DNA from: Nocardioides sp. YR527
Lineage (GTDB): Bacteria; Actinomycetota; Actinomycetes; Propionibacteriales; Nocardioidaceae
Length of the DNA: 64,000 bases
Assembly: GCF_900101045.1 (NCBI RefSeq)
Contig: NZ_FNFN01000003.1
Location: 186,001 to 250,000, forward strand
Direction of reading: 5' to 3'
In this document: positions 37,622 to 46,537 of the stretch, one piece after another
How positions within the stretch are numbered: the stretch's first letter is position 1
How the letters are laid out: every line of letters starts with the position of its first letter
Notes under the pieces: generated by a model
The model's database searches: none
The model's input: only the letters and a program-made list of their open reading frames with translations
What the model was told of the DNA's origin: nothing
Position numbers and translations under genes: made by a program

Positions 37622-38689
37622 ATGTATCGCCGCGCTCAGATCTTCCTCGTCAGCAGCGCGCTGATCTTCGGCCTGATCGCAGTCGTGACCGCGCAGATCG
37701 TCGACAAGCGCATGCTCGACCCGGAGGGCTTCCTCGGACCGTCCTGGCTCCGCCTTCCCCTCCTCGTCGGAGCTGCGCTCCTCGTCGACCTGGTGCCACG
37801 CACGCTGTGGTTGGCGAAGTTCAGGTGGAAGGACATGGGGCCGATCTTCAAGGAGCGGGTCCGCACCCACTGGACCCGTGAGCGGCTGACGCTCGTGGCG
37901 ATGGGCATCGTCTGCTTCTACCTGGTCTACGTCTGCTACCGGAACCTCAAGTCGTTCCTGCCGTTCGTGGTGCCGGAGACCTACGAGTTCGACCACGAGC
38001 TGCACCTGATCGACAAGGCGGTGCTCTTCGGCTCCGACCCGGCGATCCTGCTCCACGATCTGCTCGGCACCGGCTGGGTGGCGTGGTTCCTCTCCTACAT
38101 CTACATGTGGTTCCTGCCGCTGGTGCCGTTCGCGGTCGCCGGCTGGCTGGTGTGGTCGCGCAACCTCGCCTACGGCTACTGGTTCGTGAGCTCGCAGTGC
38201 ATCGCCTGGATCCTCGGCACGGTCTCCTACTACTGCCTGCCGACGGTCGGTCCGGGCCTGCAGTACCCCTATCTCTACGCCGATCTGCCGGACACGCCCG
38301 CCAGCAGCCTGATGGAGTCGCTGGTCTTCACCCGACAACACGTCCTCTTCGACGTCGACGCCAACGTCGTGCAGTCGGTCGGTGGCTTCGCCTCGCTGCA
38401 CTGCGGCATCACCCTGCTGGTGGCGCTGATGATCCAGGCCACGATCAACAACAAGATCGCCCGCTGGGCCGGCTGGATCAACTTCGGGATCACCGTCGTG
38501 GCGACCGTCTACTTCGGCTGGCACTACCTCGCCGACGACATCGCGGGCTGCATGATCGCGCTCGTCGCCTACTACGTCGGTGGCCTGGTGGCCAACCAGA
38601 AGTTCCAGCGCAAGGGCGTGCGGCGGCTCATCCCCGAGTCCGACGAGATCGCCGAACGCGAGGCGAAGGTCGCCCACGAGCTGACCTGA
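37622..38689 (+). CDS. PAP2 superfamily membrane phosphatase/transferase
   Basis: This 355-residue protein has about six to eight hydrophobic segments. The PAP2 catalytic motifs are present: GGFASLHCGITL (C2, His nucleophile partner) and HYLADDIAG (C3). The long form resembles inositol-phosphoceramide-synthase-like or polyprenyl-phosphate PAP2 enzymes. The active site should face outside. TAGAAT (37608–37613) lies 8 bases before ATG 37622 and overlaps the thiQ stop, suggesting its own leaderless promoter. Confidence 0.82.
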   Translation: MYRRAQIFLVSSALIFGLIAVVTAQIVDKRMLDPEGFLGPSWLRLPLLVGAALLVDLVPRTLWLAKFRWKDMGPIFKERVRTHWTRERLTLVAMGIVCFYLVYVCYRNLKSFLPFVVPETYEFDHELHLIDKAVLFGSDPAILLHDLLGTGWVAWFLSYIYMWFLPLVPFAVAGWLVWSRNLAYGYWFVSSQCIAWILGTVSYYCLPTVGPGLQYPYLYADLPDTPASSLMESLVFTRQHVLFDVDANVVQSVGGFASLHCGITLLVALMIQATINNKIARWAGWINFGITVVATVYFGWHYLADDIAGCMIALVAYYVGGLVANQKFQRKGVRRLIPESDEIAEREAKVAHELT

Positions 38690-38719
38690 TCCCGGCCCGA
38701 GGCGACATAGGGTGGCGGC

Positions 38720-40633
38720 GTGAACGCCATCGATGCCGCTGCACTGACTTCACTTCTCGACGGGCGATATGCCGGGGTCCGACAGGACGTACGCAAGGCC
38801 CTGGCCGAGCGCGCCGACTTCCTCGACGAGGTCGAGGAGCTGCCTCGGGCCGAGTACCGGGAGCGGGTGCGCGAGACGCTTCTCGACGTCTCCGCGACCG
38901 GTCTGACCGGGCTCGGGTTTCCCAAGGAGTACGGCGGTGGCGGTGACGTCGGCGCCTCCATCGCCGCCTTCGAGGAGATGGCCGGCGGCGACCTGTCGCT
39001 GCTGGTGAAGTCGGGTGTGCAGTTCGGGCTCTTCGGCGGCGCGATCCTGCAGCTCGGCACGGCACGTCACCACGACCGCTACCTCGCCGACATCGTGTCC
39101 GGGCGCCTGCTCGGCTGCTTCGCGATGACCGAGCACGGCCACGGGTCCAACGTGGCCGCGGTGGGGACGGTGGCGACCTACGATCCGGCCACGGACGAGT
39201 TCGTCATCGAGACGACCCGCGAGGATGCGTACAAGGACTACATCGGCAACGCCGCGGCTCATGGCGAGCTCGCGGTCGTCTTCGCCCAGCTCGTGGTCGG
39301 GGGCGAGGAGCGTGGCGTCCACGCTCTCGTGGTGCCGATCCGCGTCTCCGGCGAGCCTGCGCCCGGGGTCAGGATCGCGGACGACGGACCCAAGATGGGG
39401 CTCAACGGCGTCGACAACGGACGGCTCTGGTTCTCGGGCGTGCGGGTGCCGCGTACGTCTCTGCTGAACCGCTTCGCGGACGTCACCGAGGCCGGCGAGT
39501 ACGTCTCCGAGATCGAGTCCGCCGGGCGGCGCTTCTTCACCATGCTCGGCACACTCGTGCAGGGACGCGTCTCGGTCGGCGGGGCCGGGATCCGGGCCTC
39601 GGAGGTCGCGCTGACGATCGCGGTCCGCTACGCGCTGCGGCGCCGGCAGTTCGAGGCTTCCTCGGACGCCGAGGAGTCGCTGCTCCTCGACTACGGCCAG
39701 CACCAGCGGCGGCTGCTGCCGCTGGTCGCGCGGACCTATGCGCTGCGCTTCGCGCAGGAGGTCGTACGCGACGACCTGCACGACGTCTTCTCCGGCGTCA
39801 CGACCTCCGAGCACGCCCGGCGCGAGCTCGAGTCGCGAGCGGCCGGCACCAAGGCCCTGGCGACCTGGCACGCGACCCGGACGATCCAGGAGTGCCGGGA
39901 GGCGTGCGGCGGGGCGGGCTACCTGGCCTCCAACCGGTTCGCGGCCCTGAAGGCCGACACCGACGTCTTCACGACCTTCGAGGGCGACAACACGGTGCTG
40001 CTGCAGCTGGTCGCCAAGGGGCTGCTCACCGGCTACTCGAGCGAGTTCGAGGAGATGGACCAGCTCGACCTCGTACGCTTCGTCGCCGGTCTCGCCGTCG
40101 AGACCGTCCTGGAGCGGACCGCCGTGCACAAGCTGCTCGAGCGGGTCCGCGACGTCGTTCCGATCGCGGGCGAGCGGGAGCCGGACATCCTCGACGCCGA
40201 CTACCACCTGGCGATGCTCCGCTTCCGCGAGGAGCACATGCTCGCCGGCGTCGCCCGGCGCCTGCAGTCAGGCGTCAAGGCCGGGCGCGAGCCCGGGGCG
40301 GTCTTCTCGAGCGTGCAGGACCACGTCATCGGCGTCGCCCATGCGCACGTCGAGCGGCTGATCCACGAGGCGTTCCGGGAGAAGGTCCGCGGGCTGCCGT
40401 CGGGGGCCGTGCGGGATCTGATGGACACCGTCTGCGACCTCAGCGCCCTCTCGGTCATCGAGGCCGACCGCGCCTGGTTCATGGAGCACGGCCGCCTCTC
40501 CTCCGAGCGCTCGAAGGCCATCACCGCCGAGGTCAACCGCCTCTGCCGCCAGCTGCGCCCCGACGCGCGGCTGCTCGTCGACGGCTTCGGCGTGCCGGAG
40601 GAGCTGTTGCGGTCGGGGGATCTGATCGGCTGA
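38720..40633 (+). CDS. Acyl-CoA oxidase/dehydrogenase-like flavoenzyme
   Basis: This 637-residue flavoenzyme has the size of acyl-CoA oxidases (about 650) rather than dehydrogenases (about 380). FAD landmarks are FAMTEHGHGSNVAAVGTVA and ECREACGGAGYLASNRFAALKADTDVFTTFEGDNTVLLQL (split here at the catalytic Glu of FEGDN). It would oxidise acyl-CoA in beta-oxidation, using oxygen or ETF; the oxidase role is likely, not certain. TAGGGT (38708–38713) precedes GTG 38720 by 6 bases. Confidence 0.87.
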   Translation: MNAIDAAALTSLLDGRYAGVRQDVRKALAERADFLDEVEELPRAEYRERVRETLLDVSATGLTGLGFPKEYGGGGDVGASIAAFEEMAGGDLSLLVKSGVQFGLFGGAILQLGTARHHDRYLADIVSGRLLGCFAMTEHGHGSNVAAVGTVATYDPATDEFVIETTREDAYKDYIGNAAAHGELAVVFAQLVVGGEERGVHALVVPIRVSGEPAPGVRIADDGPKMGLNGVDNGRLWFSGVRVPRTSLLNRFADVTEAGEYVSEIESAGRRFFTMLGTLVQGRVSVGGAGIRASEVALTIAVRYALRRRQFEASSDAEESLLLDYGQHQRRLLPLVARTYALRFAQEVVRDDLHDVFSGVTTSEHARRELESRAAGTKALATWHATRTIQECREACGGAGYLASNRFAALKADTDVFTTFEGDNTVLLQLVAKGLLTGYSSEFEEMDQLDLVRFVAGLAVETVLERTAVHKLLERVRDVVPIAGEREPDILDADYHLAMLRFREEHMLAGVARRLQSGVKAGREPGAVFSSVQDHVIGVAHAHVERLIHEAFREKVRGLPSGAVRDLMDTVCDLSALSVIEADRAWFMEHGRLSSERSKAITAEVNRLCRQLRPDARLLVDGFGVPEELLRSGDLIG

Positions 40634-40650
40634 GGGCGGCGGCGGGGCGG

Positions 40651-40740
40651 ATGCTCACCGAGGTAACTCGGTTGGGTCGCACTGACTTCGCGGAGTTCCG
40701 CGAAGGCAGTGCTCGTTCGCCGAGTTACCTCGGTGAGCAT
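40651..40740. repeat. 90-base palindromic repeat, copy A
   Basis: Perfect 21-base outer arms (40651–40671 and 40720–40740) enclose a second hairpin with 16-base arms and a 2-base loop (40679–40712). Each outer arm also contains the near-palindrome ACCGAG-N4-CTCGGT. The same family recurs at 42376. The rest of the gap up to 40862 holds the DnaA-box-like pair at 40775–40811. Confidence 0.88.
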
Positions 40741-40774
40741 CCACCCGCACATGGTGCAAGACGTGGGCCGCTGG

Positions 40775-40811
40775 CAATCCACAGGCGACGTTCGGGACCG
40801 GGTTATCCACA
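40775..40811 (+). promoter_or_regulatory. DnaA-box-like pair upstream of the AbiEi-type gene
   Basis: TTATCCACA at 40803–40811 is a perfect DnaA box and CAATCCACA at 40775–40783 a near match, both in the same orientation and 28 bases apart. They lie 52 bases upstream of the start. I see no AT-rich unwinding region or replication gene, so an origin is unlikely. Confidence 0.5.
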
Positions 40812-40862
40812 GCGAGTCCATTTGCGGTCGGAAATGTCAGTGCAGGGACGAAGCCTGGACGC

Positions 40863-41804
40863 ATGGACCCACTACGAATCATCACCGCCGGCGAAGGCTT
40901 CTTCACACGCCGCGAAGCGAAGAACGCCGGCTACGCAGACCGCGAGATCACCGCGGTCGTCCGTCAGGGTGCATGGCATCGGATCAGGCGCGGTGCCTAC
41001 GTGTTCGCCGACGAATGGGCAGCGCTCGACCCGGTCGGACGCCATCGAGTGCGAGCCCGAGCCGTGCAGCGTTCGCTGGGCGGCAAGATCGCGCTGAGCC
41101 ACGTGTCCGGCATGGTCGCTCACGGGATCGACTTGTGGGGCGTCGACCTTGCCAAGGTGCATGTGACCAGGCTCGATGGTGCCGGAAGACCGCTCGAGGG
41201 AGACGTCGTCCATCACTTGGGTGCTGTCCGGGAGGACGAGATCGAGACACGCGACGGGCTGCGTACGCTGCCTGCGGTTCGATGCGTGCTGGAGACGAGC
41301 CTGCAGGCCAACGACGAGGTCACTCAGTGTCTCCTCGACGCCGGGCTCAGAGCGAAGGCATTCACGAAGGAGGAGCTGATCGTCGAATACGAGCGGATGA
41401 ATCAGTGGCCCTTCAGCCACCCGCTCGGACTCGCTGTCACTCACGCGGATCCGGTATCGGGATCGATCGGGGAGTCGCGGTGTCTGTGGCTGTTCCGCAT
41501 CGGAGGCCTGCCGCGCCCGGAGCTTCAGGTACCTGTCTATCGAGCGGACGGTTCACTGGTCGGCATCGTCGACTTCGCGTGGCCGCAGTTCCGGTTGTTC
41601 GGTGAGTTCGACGGCAAGGTGAAATACGGAAAGCTGCTCAAGCCTGGTCAGTCGCCCAGCGATGCAGTGTTCGAGGAGAAGGTGCGCGAGGACGAGATCC
41701 GAGAGATCACCGACTACGGTTTCGTGCGCGTCATCTGGGATGACCTGGACAGCCCCCGCCGGACGTTGGGTCGGTTCGAGTCCCGGATGCGGATGGCCGG
41801 CTGA
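40863..41804 (+). CDS. AbiEi-type wHTH protein with nuclease-like C-terminal domain
   Basis: The protein has 313 residues. Residues ~5–60 form an AbiEi_4-type winged helix (GEGFFTRREAKNAGYADREI…RIRRGAYVFA), as in antitoxins of type IV AbiE systems. Residues ~200–300 look like the Vsr/DUF559 PD-(D/E)xK fold: E204, D237 in GIVDFAWPQ, then E248-F-D250-G-K252, so the metal residues appear intact. No AbiEii nucleotidyltransferase lies beside it, so classical toxin–antitoxin pairing is not supported. Flanked by palindromic repeats and followed by a P-loop ATPase gene. Function unknown. Confidence 0.75.
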   Translation: MDPLRIITAGEGFFTRREAKNAGYADREITAVVRQGAWHRIRRGAYVFADEWAALDPVGRHRVRARAVQRSLGGKIALSHVSGMVAHGIDLWGVDLAKVHVTRLDGAGRPLEGDVVHHLGAVREDEIETRDGLRTLPAVRCVLETSLQANDEVTQCLLDAGLRAKAFTKEELIVEYERMNQWPFSHPLGLAVTHADPVSGSIGESRCLWLFRIGGLPRPELQVPVYRADGSLVGIVDFAWPQFRLFGEFDGKVKYGKLLKPGQSPSDAVFEEKVREDEIREITDYGFVRVIWDDLDSPRRTLGRFESRMRMAG

Positions 41805-41830
41805 GCCCCAGCGGGTGGTTGACTGGCGAC

Positions 41831-42382
41831 GTGGCCAGGCTGATCCTCATCAACGGAATGCCCGGGGTGGGAAAGTCGACGCTTGCCAGGTGTTTCGCGG
41901 CCGACCATCCCGGCACACTGGTGTGTGACATCGACATCCTGCGCACCTACATCAGCGGGTGGCGAGAAGACTTCATCGGCGCCGGCGCACGGATCAGGCC
42001 GGCGGCGCTGGGGCTGATCCGGGGCTACCTGAGCGAGTCCGGCGACGTTGTGCTTCCGCAGTTGTTCGCCAGAGTCAGCGAGCTCCAACGCTTCGAGAGG
42101 GCGGCGAACGACGCCGGCGCCGAATTCGTGGAGGTCATGCTCGAGGCTGTCGAGGACGACGCTCTGAGCCGTTTCCACGCGCGCGACGACGGCAGCGATC
42201 CATGGCACCCGATCGTAAGAGAGATCGTCGCGGAGTCCGGTGGCGACGAGCACCTCCGGGCGTACGCTGCCGGGCTCACCGACCTGGTGGCACAACGCCC
42301 CGCGACCAAGGTCGTCCAGAGCATCGCGGGCGAGGTGGACGCGACGTACGCCTTCCTGCGCGCCGCGCTCGGTGAATGCTGA
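41831..42382 (+). CDS. P-loop ATPase/kinase of unknown substrate
   Basis: This 183-residue protein has Walker A ILINGMPGVGKSTLA at its start and an Asp-rich strand LVCDIDILRTYI that may be a Walker B-like or substrate site. It resembles the AAA_33/kinase-like family of small-molecule kinases. GTG 41831 begins right at the first strand. It starts 26 bases after the AbiEi-type gene and its stop lies inside repeat copy B, so the two genes form a unit. Confidence 0.75.
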   Translation: MARLILINGMPGVGKSTLARCFAADHPGTLVCDIDILRTYISGWREDFIGAGARIRPAALGLIRGYLSESGDVVLPQLFARVSELQRFERAANDAGAEFVEVMLEAVEDDALSRFHARDDGSDPWHPIVREIVAESGGDEHLRAYAAGLTDLVAQRPATKVVQSIAGEVDATYAFLRAALGEC

Positions 42383-42497
42383 CCGAGTTACCTCGGTAAA
42401 CAGACACTGCCTTCGTGGAACTCCACGAAGGCAGTGCGACTCGACCGAGTTACCTCGGTCAACATCCGCGGCCCGACCGAGTTGCCTCGGTCAAGAT
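42376..42497. repeat. Palindromic repeat, copy B, plus a half copy
   Basis: Outer arms near 42376–42397 and 42443–42465 each contain the near-palindrome ACCGAGTTACCTCGGT. Between them is a perfect 15-base-arm hairpin with a 2-base loop (42405–42436), matching the inner hairpin of copy A. A third ACCGAG unit follows at 42475–42497. It overlaps the stop of the ATPase gene. Confidence 0.87.
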
Positions 42498-42507
42498 CCA
42501 GTAGGAC

Positions 42508-42999
42508 TCAGTGAGCGGTGTTCTTGAACCGGTCGATGGAGGCGGCGATCTCCGACTCCGCGGCAGCCTTGCCGACCCAGTCGGAGCCCTTGACGGACTT
42601 GCCGGGCTCGAGGTCCTTGTAGTGCTCGAAGAAGTGCTTGATCTCGTTGAGCGTCCACTCGTCGACGTCCGCGAGGTCCTGGATGTGATCGAAGCGGGGG
42701 TCGCAGGGGACGCAGAGGACCTTCTCGTCCTGGCCCTTCTCGTCTTCCATGACGTACATCGCGACCGGACGGGCCTCGACCAGCACGCCGGGGAAGAGCG
42801 GGTAAGGGGTGAGCACCAGCGCGTCGAGCGGGTCACCATCCCCACCGAGGGTGTCTTCGATGTAGCCGTAGTCTGCGGGGTACATCATGGAGGTGAACAG
42901 CACGCGGTCGAGTCGAAGCCGGTTCGACTCGTGGTCCACCTCGTACTTGTTGCGGGATCCCTTGGGGACCTCGATCAGTACGTCGAACTCCTGCGTCAC
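42508..42999 (-). CDS. ppa: Inorganic pyrophosphatase
   Basis: This 163-residue soluble family I pyrophosphatase has the signature [21 protein letters not shown], where the DxDPLD aspartates bind Mg. It hydrolyses pyrophosphate and pulls biosynthesis forward. GTG 42999 has GGAGG 6 bases upstream and starts at the family's usual [17 protein letters not shown]. Divergent from dacB, the usual actinobacterial order. Confidence 0.95.
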   Translation of the reverse strand: MTQEFDVLIEVPKGSRNKYEVDHESNRLRLDRVLFTSMMYPADYGYIEDTLGGDGDPLDALVLTPYPLFPGVLVEARPVAMYVMEDEKGQDEKVLCVPCDPRFDHIQDLADVDEWTLNEIKHFFEHYKDLEPGKSVKGSDWVGKAAAESEIAASIDRFKNTAH

Positions 43000-43082
43000 T
43001 TCTGCCTCCAGACAAACCCAAAACGGAATGCCGGACAGTCTGACACCGATCGGCGCCAGATCCGGCATCGAGGAGGATATCC

Positions 43083-44462
43083 GTGGAGCCCCAGAGCGCG
43101 CCGAAGTGGCCTTCCGAGGAGCCCGAGGAGGGCCGCGGAAAGCTCGTGGTCGTGCTGCCGCTGGTGCTCGCGCTGCTGGTGGGGGCCGCGGCGGCGGCGT
43201 ACGCCTTGGGGTGGGTCCGCTACGCCCGCGGCAACGTCGCGCCGACGCCACCGCCGGCCCAGCTGAGCATCGCGGAAGTCAGCCCCGCGGCGGTCGCGGG
43301 AGAGCAGACCAAGGCCCCGGGGAAGCCCGATCAGGCCGCGCTGGAGCAGGTGATGCGGGAGATGGTCCGCGACAAGCGGCTCGGCAAGCACCTCAAGGCG
43401 GCGATCGCGCCGCTCGAGGGTGCCCCGCTGGTCACCCACGGCACCGGGGCCGCGACCCCGGCGAGCGTCACGAAGGTGCTGACCAGCGTCGCGGTGCTCG
43501 AGGCGTACGGCCCGGAGCGCAGGTTCGAGACCAGCACCACGCTCGAGGGGAGCACCGTCACCCTCGTCGGCGGTGGTGACGCATCTCTCAGCAGCAACGA
43601 CCTCGACACCCTCGCCGCCGAGACGGCCCGGGAGCTGGGCGCCACCAAGACGGTGAGACTCGCCTACGACGACAGTCTCTTCGACGGCCCGACGATCAGC
43701 CCGGCTTGGCGAGCGACCTATCTGGGTGGCGAGGTCGGCGGGATCACCGCGCTCTCCGTCGACCACGGCGGCTCGCAGGCGACCGGCTACAGCCGGGACC
43801 CCTCGAGGCAGGCCGCCGAGCAGTTCAGGAAGGCCCTTGCCAAGCACGGGATCAAGGTCGCCGGCAAGCCGACCAGGGGGACGAAGGCAGGCGCCCAGCT
43901 CGCCGTGCACCAGGGCGACACCCTCCGAGAGATCGTCGAGTACACGCTGCAGCACAGCGACAACCAGCTCGCCGAGATCCTCGCGCGCCACGTCGGCGTC
44001 GCGGAAGGAGCACCGACGTTCGACGGCTCGACGGCGGCGATCACAGCCACGCTGAAGGAGCTCGGCATCGACACCACCGGCCTGGTCCTCCGCGACGGCT
44101 CCGGCCTCTCCCGGCAGAACCTGATCCCGCCGACCCTGCTGGTGAGCACGCTCCAGACCGCAGCCAGGCCCAACCGTCCCGAGCTCGCGCCGGCGCTGAC
44201 CGGCCTCCCGGTCGCCGGCTGGGTCGGCTCGCTCTCGCGGCGGTTCAACTTCGACGCCGAACCGGGTCGCGGCCGCGTCCGGGCGAAGACCGGCACCCTC
44301 ACCGGAGTCTCCGGGCTCTCCGGCATCGCGGTCGACGCCCGCGGCACGCCGTTCGTCGTCGTACTCATGGCCGACGGGTTCAAGCCGGAGCAGACCCTGG
44401 ACGTACGCGACGCCCTCGATGACGCGATGACGGCGGTCGCGACGTGTCGATGCTCGGCATAG
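43083..44462 (+). CDS. dacB: D-alanyl-D-alanine carboxypeptidase/endopeptidase (PBP4 type)
   Basis: This 459-residue protein has an N-terminal hydrophobic anchor ([22 protein letters not shown]) and an exported penicillin-binding domain. All three active-site motifs are visible: SVTK (SxxK), HSDNQLAE (SxN) and RAKTGTL (KTG). It trims peptidoglycan peptides outside the cell. GTG 43083 has GAGGAGG upstream. First gene of the block leading to tilS–hpt–ftsH. Confidence 0.92.
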   Translation: MEPQSAPKWPSEEPEEGRGKLVVVLPLVLALLVGAAAAAYALGWVRYARGNVAPTPPPAQLSIAEVSPAAVAGEQTKAPGKPDQAALEQVMREMVRDKRLGKHLKAAIAPLEGAPLVTHGTGAATPASVTKVLTSVAVLEAYGPERRFETSTTLEGSTVTLVGGGDASLSSNDLDTLAAETARELGATKTVRLAYDDSLFDGPTISPAWRATYLGGEVGGITALSVDHGGSQATGYSRDPSRQAAEQFRKALAKHGIKVAGKPTRGTKAGAQLAVHQGDTLREIVEYTLQHSDNQLAEILARHVGVAEGAPTFDGSTAAITATLKELGIDTTGLVLRDGSGLSRQNLIPPTLLVSTLQTAARPNRPELAPALTGLPVAGWVGSLSRRFNFDAEPGRGRVRAKTGTLTGVSGLSGIAVDARGTPFVVVLMADGFKPEQTLDVRDALDDAMTAVATCRCSA

Positions 44463-44486
44463 GTCGGGTCGGCTACGGTCGTACGC

Positions 44487-45536
44487 ATGACCCATCGTGC
44501 TGAGGACCCTGCCCCGTCCGGAGCGACCATGGTCGACTGGGACCTGGCCGTACGCCTCGGTGCGACGGTCGCCGGAGACGGCCCGATCGTCTCGCGCAGC
44601 GAGGCCCGGCACGCGGTCGAGGAGCTGCGCGCCGACGCCGCCAAGGCGACCGAGTTCGTACGCGCCTTCACCGGGCTGGACGCGCCGCGCGACACCGCGC
44701 CGGTCCTGGTGGTGGACCGAAGGGGCTGGATCCAGGCCAACGCCGACACCTTCGCCCACGTGATCTCGCCGGTGGTCGACCGGATCACGGCGAAGCGTGC
44801 CCCGGGTGCCCTCACCCAGGCGGTCGGCTCCAAGATCAGCGCGGCCGAGGTCGGCGGTCTGCTCGGTTTCATGTCCTCGAAGATCCTCGGCCAGTTCGAC
44901 CCGTTCTTCGGGCCGTCGGGACGGCTGCTGCTGGTCGCGCCCAACGCCGTCCACGTCGAGCGTGAGCTCGGTCTGGACCCGACCGACTTCCGGCTGTGGG
45001 TCTGCCTCCACGAGGAGACCCACCGGGTCCAGTTCACCGCCAGCCCGTGGATGCGCGACCACCTCTTCGCCCAGATCGAGGGCCTCTCCGAAGCGATGGA
45101 CCCGGCCTCGATCTTCGACGGTGGGATGCAGCGCGTCACCGATGCGCTCAAGGGCAACGGCAGCATCGTGGACGCGTTCGCCAAGCCCGAGCAGAAGGAG
45201 ATCATCGACCGGGTCACCGGGATGATGTCGCTGCTCGAGGGCCATGCCGACGTGGTCATGGACGACGTCGGCCCCGGCGTGATCCCGAGCGTCACCACGA
45301 TCCGCAAGGCCTTCAACAAGCGCCGCCAGGGCATCGGCGTCCTCGACCGCCTGCTGCGCCGCCTGCTCGGGCTGGAGGCCAAGATGGCGCAGTACCGCGA
45401 CGGCGCGAAGTTCGTACGCCACGTGGTCGACCGGGTCGGCATGGAGGAGTTCAACGCCGTCTTCGTCGGCCCCGAGAACCTCCCGACCAAGGCCGAGATC
45501 GTCGAGCCGGACGCCTGGGTGTCCCGGGTCCTGTGA
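44487..45536 (+). CDS. DUF2342 putative zinc metalloprotease
   Basis: This 349-residue protein of the DUF2342 family is annotated in some genomes as a zinc-dependent metalloprotease or F420-biosynthesis-associated protein. The HExxH motif is H175-E-E-T-H179. It always seems to sit between dacB and tilS in actinobacteria. TACGGT (44474–44479) lies 7 bases before ATG 44487, indicating a leaderless start; ATG 44529 is a lesser alternative. Its substrate is unknown. Confidence 0.85.
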   Translation: MTHRAEDPAPSGATMVDWDLAVRLGATVAGDGPIVSRSEARHAVEELRADAAKATEFVRAFTGLDAPRDTAPVLVVDRRGWIQANADTFAHVISPVVDRITAKRAPGALTQAVGSKISAAEVGGLLGFMSSKILGQFDPFFGPSGRLLLVAPNAVHVERELGLDPTDFRLWVCLHEETHRVQFTASPWMRDHLFAQIEGLSEAMDPASIFDGGMQRVTDALKGNGSIVDAFAKPEQKEIIDRVTGMMSLLEGHADVVMDDVGPGVIPSVTTIRKAFNKRRQGIGVLDRLLRRLLGLEAKMAQYRDGAKFVRHVVDRVGMEEFNAVFVGPENLPTKAEIVEPDAWVSRVL

Positions 45537-45543
45537 GTCCGGC

Positions 45544-46527
45544 TTGAGCCTGCACCCCTCCCTGGCAGCCGTACGCCGCCCCGTCCGTGCCACGCTCGAA
45601 CGGCTCGAGCCGGGCGAGAAGGTGATCGTGGCCTGCTCCGGGGGAGCGGACTCCCTGGCGCTCGCATCCGCCGCGGTCTTCGAGGGTCACAAGCTCGGGC
45701 TGCACATCATCGGCGCGACCGTCGACCACGGGCTGCAGGAAGGCAGCCGGGCACAGGCCGCGAAGGTCGTCGGGCAGCTCGCCCAGATGGGTGTCGACGA
45801 GACCGTGACCGCGACGGTGGAGGTCAAGGCCGACGGCGAAGGTCCCGAGGCTGCGGCACGACAGGCCCGCTATGCCGTCCTCGACCAGCTCGCCGAGCGC
45901 CTCGGCGCGAGCGTGATCCTGCTCGGCCACACCCGTGACGACCAGGCCGAGACCGTGCTCCTGGGCCTGACCAGGGGATCGGGCGCGCGTAGCCTCTCCG
46001 GGATGCGAGCCGGGTTCGACCGCTACCGCAGGCCGCTCCTCGACACCACCAGGATCGACACCGAGACCGCCTGCCAGGTCGAGGGAATCGACATCTGGCA
46101 GGACCCGCACAACCGCGACTTCGCCTACACCCGCGCGCGCATCCGCCACCGGGTCCTGCCGACGCTCGAGGAGGACCTCGGGCCGGGGGTCGCCGCCGCG
46201 CTGGCCCGCACGGCCGAGCAACTCCGTGAGGACGCCGACTTCATCGACGACATCGCCGAGGCGATGCACCGCGAGCTCGGCGGATCCCTCCCGGTCGAGA
46301 CCCTCGCCGGGTATCCGTCCGCCATCCGCACCAGGGTCCTCAGGATCGCGGCGCTCGAGGCCGGCAGCCCGCCCGCGGAGCTCACTCGCGAGCACGTCAA
46401 GGCCGTCGACGAGCTGATCACCGGCTGGCGCGGCCAGCGCTGGATCGACCTTCCCGGCCACCTGCGGGCGCGGCGTACGGGCTCCTTGATCGTCTTCGAA
46501 TCGGGCCCGTTCACGGGGAGCATTTAG
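45544..46527 (+). CDS. tilS: tRNA(Ile)-lysidine synthetase
   Basis: This 327-residue enzyme puts lysine on C34 of tRNA-Ile (CAU) so that it reads AUA. The PP-loop CSGGADSLAL lies near residue 30, with LGHTRDDQAETVLLGLTRGSG and a basic RIRHRVLP region downstream. Shorter than E. coli TilS: the C-terminal domain is missing, as usual in actinobacteria. The start is probably TTG 45544; I see no ATG or GTG in frame nearby. Confidence 0.92.
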   Translation: MSLHPSLAAVRRPVRATLERLEPGEKVIVACSGGADSLALASAAVFEGHKLGLHIIGATVDHGLQEGSRAQAAKVVGQLAQMGVDETVTATVEVKADGEGPEAAARQARYAVLDQLAERLGASVILLGHTRDDQAETVLLGLTRGSGARSLSGMRAGFDRYRRPLLDTTRIDTETACQVEGIDIWQDPHNRDFAYTRARIRHRVLPTLEEDLGPGVAAALARTAEQLREDADFIDDIAEAMHRELGGSLPVETLAGYPSAIRTRVLRIAALEAGSPPAELTREHVKAVDELITGWRGQRWIDLPGHLRARRTGSLIVFESGPFTGSI

Positions 46528-46537
46528 AGTGACGTTC

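Noticed and set aside
40651..40740. Copy A as an ordinary rho-independent terminator of the acyl-CoA oxidase gene
   Set aside because: It may terminate transcription, but it has no U-tract, is far larger than needed and recurs at 42376, so a repeat element is the better description.
40775..40811. A replication origin at the DnaA boxes
   Set aside because: Only two boxes, no AT-rich region and no dnaA, dnaN, repA or parAB genes nearby.
40863..42382. A type IV AbiE toxin–antitoxin pair
   Set aside because: The second gene is a P-loop ATPase, not an AbiEii nucleotidyltransferase, so the pair does not match the known system.
42996..45593. An 865-codon minus-strand open frame across dacB and the DUF2342 gene
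   Set aside because: The sense strand shows complete active-site motifs (SxxK, SxN, KTG and HExxH). The antisense product has low-complexity charged composition.
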